Part shown: piece after piece, positions 53,169-62,800 of the stretch
Position numbering within the stretch: the first letter of the stretch is position 1
Layout of the letters: each line of letters opens with the position of its first letter
The notes under the pieces: generated by a model
What the model saw: the letters and a program-made list of their open reading frames with translations, nothing else
Told to the model about the DNA's origin: nothing
Database searches by the model: none
Source: Candidatus Lernaella stagnicola
GTDB lineage: Bacteria > Lernaellota > Lernaellaia > Lernaellales > Lernaellaceae
DNA: 64,000 nucleotides
Direction: 5' to 3'
Assembly (NCBI GenBank): GCA_030765525.1
Contig: JAVCCK010000018.1
Coordinates: 1-64,000 of the forward strand
Translations under genes and position numbers: made by a program

Positions 53169-56100
53169 TTGGCGCAGTCGGCGCGTTTGACCTTGGACCG
53201 AATCAGCCGCGAATTGCGCATGGCGGGTTTCGGTGTCGTGACCGGTGAGTCGTTTACCGAGTCCAAGAAGTACAAGTTCACGTTTTTGGGCGACGTCGAC
53301 GCCGATATCACCGGCATGTTGGCCGAGGCGGTCGTGACGGGCGCGATGCAGATCAAGATCGACTTGAACGATCAACGAGATGTGGTTGAAGACGGCGATT
53401 ACATTTTCTTGAACGGCGGCGGCAAAGTCGAGATGGTACAGGTCGCCACCGCCGGTTCGGTCGTGAGTTTCGACAACGAGCCCGACACGATCTATCTGGA
53501 TACCCCGCTGGCGAATCCGTTTCCGGCGAATGCAACGCTGGTGCGCACGATCGAGCGGGTAACCTACGAAGTGGCGTTCCCCGGTGGGAATTTGCTGCGT
53601 AACGGCGTACTGGTGGCCGAGGGGCTGCACGACCTGGAGTTTCATTACTACAAAGAATCGGACCAAGAGCTCGTACCCGACCCGATATCCGGACTGAACC
53701 AGATCCAGCGCGCCGCGGTGCGTAAAGTGGAAATACGGCTGGAAACCGAAGGCCCGACCCAGCAAGCCGCGCGGCGTTATACCCAGGCCATTGAATTGCG
53801 CAACATGGGCAACCGCCCCTTCAGAGCCGACACCTGCGCACCCGCGCCGCCGACCAATATGTTGGCCGCGCGCACGGATCAATGCGAGCAGTTCACCTTG
53901 ACGTGGACGGCGCCGGCGGCCAACGCCTGTGACGGAACCGCGCTTACGGATCTAGGCGGTTACAAAATCAATTACGGCTTGAACGCGGGCGAATACTACA
54001 CGCCGCCGGCCAACGTTCCCGACGAGACACTCACGGAATTCACCGTGTCGGATCCGCGGTTGGAGAACAACACCTCCTACCACGTAACGATGATCGCCTA
54101 CGACTCGAGTTTCAACGAATCAATCGCCACTACGGAAATCTTGATCACGTTGCGGGACGAAACGCCGCCGGAACCGCCGACGAATGTCGACGCCAGCGCG
54201 GGCGTCGGTTCGGTGTCGCTGACGTGGACGAAGTCGGAGTCGGAGGATGTAAAGGGCTACCGGATTTACCGCGGCAACGGCCCGGGTGTGGCAATCAGTC
54301 CCGACAACCTGATTGCGGACGAAAACACCTTGGACGACCAAGCCGAATCGTTTACCGATGCCAATGTCGAGGCATGCACCACCTATTACTATGCGATCGT
54401 CGCAATCGATTGCGCCAATGTCGGAGACCCGTCCGAGGAAGCGCACGGGGACGGCGACGGGCAAGCCGACGATGAGCCCACGAGCAACGTCACGAACACG
54501 ACGCCGACCGAAATACCCGCCGAAGCGCCCGCGCCGCCCACACCTTTCCAAGCGGTAGGGCGGGACAGCTCGGTGGATCTGTCCTGGATCAATCCGACCG
54601 CGAGCGACTTCGCCGGCGTGGCGATTCGCTACAGCACGGTCAGCCATCCGCAGAATCCAAACGACGGCAACCTGCTCGACACCTTCGGTGGCGAATCCGG
54701 GCAGACGATGACCGCGACACACGAGGGGCTGATCAACGGCACGTGGTACTACTACGCGGCTTTTGCCTTCGACTATTGCGGCAATTACTCCGATTCGGCG
54801 ACGGCCGATGCGGTGCCCAACGCGTCGGGCCCGCTTGTTTCAATCCTCACGCCCACCGACGGGTTGGTCGTCGAAGACGGACAAGTCGTGTTTCAGGTCC
54901 AGGCGTATGATCCGGACCAACCGGGCATTCACGAACCACCTTCCATGGCCGAAGACAACGGCGCGGGGATCACCGCGGTGAATTTCTGGGTGGAACCGGA
55001 CCCGGGGGTTCTCTCGTTGCCACATGTCGAGTATCAGCCGGAATTCTGCGGTTTCGGCGGCAACGAGAATCCGTGCGGGGCCGGCGACGTGACCGATTGG
55101 TGTGACGGTACTTACCAATTTTACGCGGTTGCCTTCGACGATGAGGGCGCGTGGGGCGTGAGTCCGTACGTACAGATTCACGTGCGCAACGGCGGTTTGT
55201 ATCTCGATGAGGGATACACGCCGGAAGTGACGGGCGCGAACGACAACGAGGTGCTGTTCCAAATCCAGAACAGCTCCGGGACGGAAGTCAATCTCGTGGG
55301 TGCCACCTTCACCTGGGACCGTGCGTTGGCGATGGTCGCGGAAGTGGAAGTGCCCTCGGGCAGTACGGTTTGGAATGGAGTGAGCAACCCGGCGCAGTCG
55401 GGCGCGGAAGTCAGTTTCTCTCCGAGCAATCCTTCGATATCAGCCAGCTCGACGCGCACAGTCAAACTCACTTTCGTCGCGTACTACACGACGCTGTACG
55501 AGTCGGCCAATGCGGGCGCGAACACGTTGACGCTGGCCGACACGCAGTCGTTTGCGAGCGGCGATACGATCTATTTGCACGAAGGCGATAAGGTGGAAGA
55601 GGCGCTGGTCGGCGGGATCGTCGGCCAAACGATTCAGCTTGTTTCGCCTCTGGTCGAATCTTTCGGTTACGGAACCAAAGTCAGCCACAGCGGCGATTTG
55701 CAGGACGTGGACATGCACGGAGCCGACCTGCGGGCCGACTTCACGTATCAGAAAACATCGTGGTACGGCCGCGAATGCATCAGCGACGAGATGGACATTC
55801 CGCTGCGCCCCGCGCCCGATATGTTTAGCGCGCAACAGGACGAGCCGGCGCTCGACACGGCCTGTACGAACGTGGCCGGACAGCTTCAGGTCGAGAACTA
55901 CCGGACGGTGCCGGTGCACTTGGCGGTCAACGACCTGGGTGGTTCGGGCATCAATTGGGTGAAGGTTTACTACTTCAGCGACTCGTCTTTCCAAGGCGTG
56001 GCGCCCGAAAGCGGTTATGCCGTGCAGTCGCTCGCTTATGACGACACCGAAGAACGCTGGGAAGGAGATGTGCCTTATCAAAGCGACGTACGTATCTGGT

Positions 56101-56510
56101 TCTACTTCGAGAGTGAGGACAACAACGGCGTGACCGATCGCGAACCGGAAACAGGTGCGTTCACTTACGACTACGCGCCGGATAACACCGCGCCCGCCTG
56201 TCCTTTGGCCTTGGTGGCGACGGCGCTTTCCAAACAAAACGTGTTGTTGTCGTGGAATGCCAGCGTGGAGCCGGATGTGCAGGGCTACAATGTGTATCGG
56301 TCGGACGATTGCGGCTCGTATTTCAAGGTTGAGACGCTGGTGGTCGACCAAGATCCCGCCACGCCGGGTGTGCAGTTCACGACGACCAAGCTAAAGGCCG
56401 ATATCACCTGCTACCGGTTCTATGTGCAGCCGGTCGATTTGCAGGGAAACAAGCCGGAAGGTTGCGACGCCTACGCATCGAATTACGTGGGCGATTGCCC
56501 TTGTCCGTAA
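53169..56510 (+). CDS. Giant PilW-like minor pilin with FN3 domains (downstream of amber)
   Basis: 1113 residues open from TTG 53169, in frame with the prepilin start at 53025; an intact protein would have about 1160 residues. Order after the PilW part (to about 215): FN3 domain (about 222-325), FN3 (334-440), FN3 (451-550), an Ig/cadherin-like region (556-680), a less clear beta region with a CARDB look (about 700-990), and a last Cys-containing FN3 (1006-1113) ending in CPCP. Typical PilW is 250-350 residues, so the FN3 part is a large addition suited to an adhesive pilus tip. Without a prepilin signal the fragment alone could not be assembled. Confidence 0.8.
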   Translation: MAQSARLTLDRISRELRMAGFGVVTGESFTESKKYKFTFLGDVDADITGMLAEAVVTGAMQIKIDLNDQRDVVEDGDYIFLNGGGKVEMVQVATAGSVVSFDNEPDTIYLDTPLANPFPANATLVRTIERVTYEVAFPGGNLLRNGVLVAEGLHDLEFHYYKESDQELVPDPISGLNQIQRAAVRKVEIRLETEGPTQQAARRYTQAIELRNMGNRPFRADTCAPAPPTNMLAARTDQCEQFTLTWTAPAANACDGTALTDLGGYKINYGLNAGEYYTPPANVPDETLTEFTVSDPRLENNTSYHVTMIAYDSSFNESIATTEILITLRDETPPEPPTNVDASAGVGSVSLTWTKSESEDVKGYRIYRGNGPGVAISPDNLIADENTLDDQAESFTDANVEACTTYYYAIVAIDCANVGDPSEEAHGDGDGQADDEPTSNVTNTTPTEIPAEAPAPPTPFQAVGRDSSVDLSWINPTASDFAGVAIRYSTVSHPQNPNDGNLLDTFGGESGQTMTATHEGLINGTWYYYAAFAFDYCGNYSDSATADAVPNASGPLVSILTPTDGLVVEDGQVVFQVQAYDPDQPGIHEPPSMAEDNGAGITAVNFWVEPDPGVLSLPHVEYQPEFCGFGGNENPCGAGDVTDWCDGTYQFYAVAFDDEGAWGVSPYVQIHVRNGGLYLDEGYTPEVTGANDNEVLFQIQNSSGTEVNLVGATFTWDRALAMVAEVEVPSGSTVWNGVSNPAQSGAEVSFSPSNPSISASSTRTVKLTFVAYYTTLYESANAGANTLTLADTQSFASGDTIYLHEGDKVEEALVGGIVGQTIQLVSPLVESFGYGTKVSHSGDLQDVDMHGADLRADFTYQKTSWYGRECISDEMDIPLRPAPDMFSAQQDEPALDTACTNVAGQLQVENYRTVPVHLAVNDLGGSGINWVKVYYFSDSSFQGVAPESGYAVQSLAYDDTEERWEGDVPYQSDVRIWFYFESEDNNGVTDREPETGAFTYDYAPDNTAPACPLALVATALSKQNVLLSWNASVEPDVQGYNVYRSDDCGSYFKVETLVVDQDPATPGVQFTTTKLKADITCYRFYVQPVDLQGNKPEGCDAYASNYVGDCPCP

Positions 56511-56521
56511 GGAGCATGACC

Positions 56522-57667
56522 ATGAACAAGCCAATTCGCAGACAAGACGGCGAGCGGGGCATGATCATGCTGATTGTGATGCTCGTTATGATGGGCGTAT
56601 CACTATTGGGCTTGGGCAGCTTGATGGTCGTGGGTACGGACATTCGCATCGCTGGGCAATACCGCAACAGTACGCAGTCGTTTTGGGCGGCCGAAGCCGC
56701 CGTGCAGCGGGCGTTGTGGGAAATGCGCGAGAACCGGAGCTTCACCGGCGACGTGGCGGCGGAGGCCATTGGCAATTACACGATGTCCTCGGCGAGCGTC
56801 GAGCGGCTTTCGGAGAATTTGGTTCGCATCGTGGCTCAAGGTAGGGCCTTAGGCGCGCGGCGCAAGATCGAAGTGATCGTCAACGTGGATACGGTATTTG
56901 GAGCGGCGCTGAATGTGGGCGGCGACATCACCTTGGAAGGCAAGCCGCGGATTTCCACTGAGGGCGTGCGGCTCAACGGTGACGCGTATTTCGACCTCGA
57001 CGCCGGCACGCCGGAACTGAACGTGTACATGCCGTCCGGCGCTACGTTGAACGCGGTGGGCGACACGGAGAGTCTGAATCGCATTGAAAAGGAACCGATG
57101 GATTTGGCGGCCGTCAAGCTGAAAGACGAGGAATGGCGGACGATGGCGAATATGGCAACCGGCGATTTCTTCATCGACAACGACGGCACGTACGGCAACA
57201 CGGACACGAACGTGACGATCAACAACTTGAATTTCGATGACGTGACTCCGGGACCCAACGGCGACCGCGTGATATTCGTCGACGGCGACCTGACACTCAA
57301 CGGCTCGATCGCCGGTACCGGCACCTTGGTGACGACGGGGAAGATCATTTGCACCGGCGGCTTCGTAACCAGCGGCACACCGACCGTCACCATGGTGGCC
57401 CAGGATGATGTGTTGATCAACTTCGACACGAACGCGCAAAGCGAGATCAACGGTCTGGTGTACACCGAGGGCGACTACGAATTGCACGGCAAGATCAATT
57501 TTACCGGTGTGGTGACGGCATTTGGCTCGGTGGGGGTGCAGAACCCGAGCCAGTTCACGAACAACTCCGATCCGAACTATTGGTACACCTATTCCCCAGC
57601 GTACAACATTCTCACCGACCCCATCGACGTGCTGAGTTGGACGGAGATCGAAGGCGGGTCGTCCTAA
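56522..57667 (+). CDS. PilX-type minor pilin with beta-helix-like domain
   Basis: A 381-residue protein with a PilX-like N-terminus: GERGMIMLIVMLVMMG instead of the usual FTLIE, then YRNSTQSFWAAEAAVQRAL, which is the PilX N-terminal signature. From about residue 135 on it has short repeating strands (GGDITLEGK, VDGDLTLNGS, GTLVTTGKI) like a right-handed beta-helix or bactofilin-type domain. Ribosome site GGAG precedes ATG 56522. Last gene of the pilin operon. Likely primes or decorates the pilus with the other minor pilins. Confidence 0.82.
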   Translation: MNKPIRRQDGERGMIMLIVMLVMMGVSLLGLGSLMVVGTDIRIAGQYRNSTQSFWAAEAAVQRALWEMRENRSFTGDVAAEAIGNYTMSSASVERLSENLVRIVAQGRALGARRKIEVIVNVDTVFGAALNVGGDITLEGKPRISTEGVRLNGDAYFDLDAGTPELNVYMPSGATLNAVGDTESLNRIEKEPMDLAAVKLKDEEWRTMANMATGDFFIDNDGTYGNTDTNVTINNLNFDDVTPGPNGDRVIFVDGDLTLNGSIAGTGTLVTTGKIICTGGFVTSGTPTVTMVAQDDVLINFDTNAQSEINGLVYTEGDYELHGKINFTGVVTAFGSVGVQNPSQFTNNSDPNYWYTYSPAYNILTDPIDVLSWTEIEGGSS

Positions 57668-57703
57668 CCCACCATCTCGGGTGAATTTCGAAACAGATGA
57701 AGA

Positions 57704-57736
57704 CGGGCTCGACCCCATCCGAAGCGGGGCCGAGCC
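57704..57736. terminator. Inverted repeat between convergent genes
   Basis: GGGCTCG-ACCCC and GGGG-CCGAGCC arms form a strong hairpin between the pilin operon and mscS, but no T tract follows on either side. It may act as a Rho-assisted or weak terminator. Confidence 0.4.
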
Positions 57737-57747
57737 ACGATGTGAAC

Positions 57748-58590
57748 TTATACAGCGTGCGGCGGCAATCCGTGGTGATGAACGTCCATTTGCGGGAAGG
57801 GGATTTCGATCCCTTCTTGGTCCAAACGCTCTTTGACGGCGCGGTTGACGGAGAAATAGACGTCCCAGTAGTCGGCGGTTTGGCTCCAGGGCCGGATCAC
57901 CAGGTTGAGGGACGAGTCGGCCATTTCAACCAATTCGACGACCGGCGCCGGATCGGGCAGCACTTTGTCGTTGGCGCGGAGGACGTCGTATATGGCGTCA
58001 CGCGCTTTGCCGATATCGGCGGCGTAGGAGATGCCCACCGAGAGGTCGACGCGACGAGTGTCGAGGGCCGAATAGTTGACGACGGGGCCGCCCCAAATGG
58101 TCCGGTTCGGAATGACAACCTTCTTGTTGTCGGGCGTGGTCAGGGAGGTGGCCATCATATTGATTTCCTGAACCACTCCGGCGTGCCCGCCGGCTTCGAC
58201 AAAGTCGCCGATGCGGAAGGGCTCATTGAGAATAATCATCAAGCCGGCCGCGAGGTTGCCCAGGGACTCCTGGAACGCGAAGCCGACAATGAAGCCGGTG
58301 ACGCCGAGGCCGGCGATCAGCGGGGCGATGTCCACCCCAAGCCGGGGCAGGGCGATCATCAGCAGCACAACCCACAGGATTTTGCTGAAAACGTTTTGGA
58401 CGAATTTTTCCAAAGTTTCGGTGATTCGTGTTGAGCGGTTAAGCATCGTGTGGCTCACGCGCAAAATGCCTTTGATGATGAAACGTCCGAAGAACAGAAT
58501 CAGCAGGAAGACGACAAGATTGATGGCGAAACCTACGCCGCTTGCCAGCAGCCATTCCTGAAGTTTTTTGACGAGTTCAAGGTCAAACAT
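57748..58590 (-). CDS. Small-conductance mechanosensitive channel (MscS family)
   Basis: A 280-residue channel with three N-terminal membrane helices. The pore helix reads GLGVTGFIVGFAFQESLGN, close to the MscS TM3 pattern, followed by the beta domain (EPFRIGDFVEAGG, IPNRTIW) and an alpha/beta C-terminal part. Releases solutes on hypo-osmotic shock. AGGAG precedes ATG 58590. Transcribed alone or with the barrel gene upstream (36-base gap). Confidence 0.94.
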   Translation of the reverse strand: MFDLELVKKLQEWLLASGVGFAINLVVFLLILFFGRFIIKGILRVSHTMLNRSTRITETLEKFVQNVFSKILWVVLLMIALPRLGVDIAPLIAGLGVTGFIVGFAFQESLGNLAAGLMIILNEPFRIGDFVEAGGHAGVVQEINMMATSLTTPDNKKVVIPNRTIWGGPVVNYSALDTRRVDLSVGISYAADIGKARDAIYDVLRANDKVLPDPAPVVELVEMADSSLNLVIRPWSQTADYWDVYFSVNRAVKERLDQEGIEIPFPQMDVHHHGLPPHAV

Positions 58591-58626
58591 GTTTTTTTCT
58601 CCTCATTGGTTTTGCGACGACGCCGA

Positions 58627-59535
58627 TTAGAAGAACGAGATGACAAGCGCGTTGTTCAGCGAGTAGCTGGCGCGCTCGTTGAGTTCAAGGGCGGCGATCT
58701 GGTCGGTTGCGGGGTCGCCGTCGTCGTCGTATGTAACAACCGCGCCCGTGAGGTCGAGTTCTTCCACAAAGCCGGGCTTGTTGGTGTAATTGATGTTGAA
58801 TGACGTTTTGAAGGACAGCTTGCTGGTCAAGCGAAACGCAAGGCCCGTGGTCGATTCGACATAGTAGTCATCCTGGTCTGAGACATTGTGGCGGTACATG
58901 ACCTCTTCGGTGAACAACGCGTAGGAAAGGATGGGCACTGCGGCAATGACCCGCGCCAGGCCGTTGTGGGTGGGTTCCCAATAGTGGAACTCGCCGTCTT
59001 CGATTTCTTTTTTCTCGATCCAGTTGGTGTCGACGAAAGCGTAACCCAGTTCGGTCTTGAGTACGTGTTTGGCGACGCCGAAGAAGTTGTAACCAACACC
59101 GCCTTCCAGGTTATAACGTCCCCAGAACCCTTGAAACTCGTCGCTTTCCGCGCCCACCAAGGCCCACAGGTAGGGCTTCTTGGCGCGCGTCAGATACCCC
59201 TCAAGCTTGTAGTTGCCGAAATAGCGGTTGGCGTTGATGATCGGGTCGCCGTCCGGATAGGTGACGTCGCCGTAGGTGATGCCGCTTTTGATGAAATTGT
59301 TGGTCCATTGCCCCTCGCGCGTGACGTTAAGATCGCCGGTCAGGGAGTTGGATTTGACCCGCTTACCGATCAGCGAGTAGCCGACCGAGCCGTTGCTTGA
59401 CCAGGCTGGAAACTGGGCGTTTTGGGCACCGACGTCCGGTTCGTTGTCTTCGGGTAGATCGGGGTCCTGAGAGTGGGCCGCGAATGGAACGGCGAGAAAC
59501 ACGATTACGAGCATCGTTAGGATAGTTTTCCTCAT
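58627..59535 (-). CDS. DUF481-family outer-membrane protein
   Basis: A 302-residue protein with signal peptide (to about 22), a short acidic N-terminus, and alternating beta strands of a barrel ending in a C-terminal phenylalanine (NNALVISFF). The pattern of strands fits DUF481 (YdiY-like) proteins, known as salt-responsive outer-membrane proteins. GGAGG precedes ATG 59535. It is directly upstream of mscS, so both may respond to osmotic state; that link is inference. Confidence 0.78.
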   Translation of the reverse strand: MRKTILTMLVIVFLAVPFAAHSQDPDLPEDNEPDVGAQNAQFPAWSSNGSVGYSLIGKRVKSNSLTGDLNVTREGQWTNNFIKSGITYGDVTYPDGDPIINANRYFGNYKLEGYLTRAKKPYLWALVGAESDEFQGFWGRYNLEGGVGYNFFGVAKHVLKTELGYAFVDTNWIEKKEIEDGEFHYWEPTHNGLARVIAAVPILSYALFTEEVMYRHNVSDQDDYYVESTTGLAFRLTSKLSFKTSFNINYTNKPGFVEELDLTGAVVTYDDDGDPATDQIAALELNERASYSLNNALVISFF

Positions 59536-59849
59536 GAGTTCCTCCGATTTTTTTTGCGCGCCGAGTTCCGGATCGGCTGCCGGTTGTCTTATCTCTTTCA
59601 CACCCCGCCCTGCGGCGGCGAAGCGTTCAAAGCCGTTCTTTTCAGTGGTAATTCTCAATAAACGTAACCATCATGAGAAAAAGTCAAGAGATTAAGTTTC
59701 AATAAATCGCACTACTGCGCCGCTTTGATTGTCATCGCGTTTAAATGTAGGGTATGCAGTGATAATTGAGACGGCTATTCGCTGAACGGTGTGCGCAAAA
59801 CACCACAGCGGATGTGAGGAATACAATTACGTTTTACGGGAGTCCGGAC
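59536..59849. other. Divergent promoter region
   Basis: About 314 bases, AT-richer than its surroundings, between two divergent start codons. A minus-strand TTGACT near 59688 is a possible -35 for the DUF481 gene, but no good -10 follows. I see no gene, repeat or RNA in it. Confidence 0.45.
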
Positions 59850-62800
59850 ATGAGTCGATTTAAAGTGCAGATTTTCCTTGTCGCCCTGGCGATGTGCCTG
59901 GCGGTTGCGGCTACTGCCGACACGCAGTGGGTCAAAATCGACGGGACGATCACGAGCCAGACACCGCGCGTAGTGATCGAGAAGAACACCACCGCGGAGT
60001 ATTCGTTTCGCGTACACATCCCTACCTTCAAGGTGCGGCAAATCGAACTCGAAGACATGGAATTCCAGACCGTGGACTTCGCTCGGGCCGGCCGTCACTC
60101 CAACCCGGGCGACCCGGCAGTACCGGTGTTTTCGCAGTTGATTGCGATTCCGGAAGGCGCGACGCCCGAAGTGCAAGTGACTGTGGGCAAAGCGCGCACC
60201 GTCGAAGATGTGAATTGCGCCCCGGCGCAGGCGCCGGCGGCCGATTGCTACGGCGTCGACGAACCGGAATTCGCGCTTAACGACGACATCTACAATTCGA
60301 ACTCATACTTCCCGGGCCGTTTCTACGATATTGAGGGCCCTTTTGTGATTCGCGGGCTGCAAATGATGATGCTGCGCGTGTACCCGGTCCAGGTGAATCC
60401 GGTCCAGGCGCGGGCGCGGCTGTATCCGGACCTGCGGGTCGAAGTGGAATTTCATGGAACGAAAGGCAAGTTTTTCGGCGATCGGCGCGGCCGGGCGTTC
60501 AAAAGCTTGTACAATCTCGCGGCCAACCGCATGGCTTTCATTAACGAACCGGCGCCGGCGCTGACGGGCAAGAGCCCGACCGGAGCGGAATTCGTAATTC
60601 TAACCGCGCCGGATTTCGCGGACGCGGCGGCCGATCTGGCCGAGTGGAAAGTTCTGCAAGGCTACGACACCGAAGTATACACGACCGACGAAACGGGCAC
60701 GAGCGTTGCGGCGATCAAGGCGTGGGTACAAAACGCGTACGACACCTGGGATCCGGCTCCCGAATTCATTCTGTTCCTGGGTGACGCGGAATTCATTTCG
60801 CCGACTTATGACAACCCCTCGATTGGGTCGGACCTGTATTACGTGACGGTGGACGGTGACGACGAATGGGCCGACATTGCCCACGCGCGCATCAGCGTGG
60901 ATACGTTGGCAGAGGCCCAGAAGCACATCGACGATATCGTGAATTACGAACGGTATCCGATCACCGACGTGGACTTCTACACCAACTCCTATCACGCGGC
61001 GTACTTCCAACACTCGCACAGCGGCTACGCGGAACGGCGCTTCTGCCGCACGAGTGAAGAAACATACCAATGGTTCAACCAGTACATGGCGGGCAGCCCC
61101 TTCACGCCGCACCGGATCTACTTCACCGATTCGTACGTGACGCCGCTTTACTGGAACCAGGATTCGTACCAGTGGACACCGCAGTGGTGGACCTACGGCG
61201 ACCTCAACATTCCGCCCGATTTGTTGCGCAGCAGCGGCTTTGCGTGGGATGGCGGCGATGAAGACATCACAACCGCGGTCAACAGCGGCACCGCGTTTAT
61301 TACCCACCGCGATCACGGCGGCACCGACGGTTGGTCGGAACCGGCGTTTTCGGCGGCGCAAGCCTTGGCATTGGTCAACGGCGACAAGCTGCCGGTGGTG
61401 TGGTCGATCAACTGCTTGACGGGCTATTTCGACGAAGAGACCGCGAAAGGCGGCAGTGACGACACGAACCGCTTTTCCGAAGCATGGGAACGCAATCCGA
61501 ACGGCGGCGCAGTGGGCATTCTGGCCTCGACGCGCGTGAGCTATTCGGGGCGCAATGACCGCATGTTCTGGGGCTGGTTGGATTCGATGTGGCCGGAGTT
61601 CGAGCCCGAGTGGCCCGAAGGAACGGCCAACGAGCCGGAATGGCGCATGAGCATGGTGCTCAAGTACGGCAAGCTTTACATGGACTTCCACTATTCGAGC
61701 GATCCCTATCGCTTGACGGCCATTGAAGAATTTCACTGGTTCGGCGACCCGACGATGGAAATGTGGGCCGGCGTTCCGCAGACCATGACGGTCTCGTCGC
61801 TGCCGGTGATTCCGCTGGGCGCCACGTCCTACGACGTGGAAGTCAGCGTCGATGACGCGTTGGTTTCGTTGGTGCAGGACGGCATCATCCTGGGCAAAGC
61901 CTATTCGGTGGGCGGCACGGCGCATGTGGAATTTGACGCGCCGATCGGCGGACTGAGCGACGTGCACATGACGGTTACCCGTCGTATGTACCGGCCGCAC
62001 GAAGAAGACATCATGGTCGGCGCGACCGCCGACGGCATTGTGGGCTTGAACCGCACGGCATACGACGAGAACGGCACGGTCAACGTGACGCTTTCCGACG
62101 CCGACCTCACCGACCTGGGCACCTATAGCCTGACGATTACCAGCACGACTGAAGCGGGCGGCGAGAGCATCTCGCTTAGCGAAATCATTATGGACAAGGC
62201 CGGCACGGGCACCTTCATCGGCGAAATCGATTTGACGATGGGCGGCACGGTCGGCGATGGCCTGCTTAAGGTAGCCGACGGCGACGACGTCATTATCACC
62301 TACTACGATGAAGATACCGGCAGCGGCGGCGCCGAAGAGAAAACCGATGACGCGTACGCCGACTGCGCTGCGCCGACTTTCGCCGGCGTGACGTCGATCG
62401 ACGCGGACGACGGCATCGTGAACCTGGGCTGGAGCGCCGCGACGGATCTGACGACCCCGATCATGTATCGGATTTACCGCGCGGAAACGAGCGGCGGTCA
62501 GAACTTCTCGGTGCCGATTGGTGAGACTGCGGAAACGGAATTCGTCGACACCGGTTTGGAGAATTTCGTCACCTATTACTACGTCGTGCGCGCGATCGAC
62601 CCCTTCAGTCACGAGGATGACAACGTGGTGGAACTCTCGGATATGACCGTCGGCCCGATCTGCATTTGGGAAGAGGATTTCGACGACAAGAGCGGTATCC
62701 CCGACGATTGGGAAATCATCGACAACACGGGGCAGTGCACGTGGTCGGACGAGAATCCCGGCGGACGCAATGACGAGAATTGGGACGGCGTGTTCATCAT

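Noticed and set aside
57704-57736. Strong intrinsic terminator between the pilin operon and mscS
   Set aside because: The hairpin is good but has no T tract on either strand, so it is listed only with low confidence.
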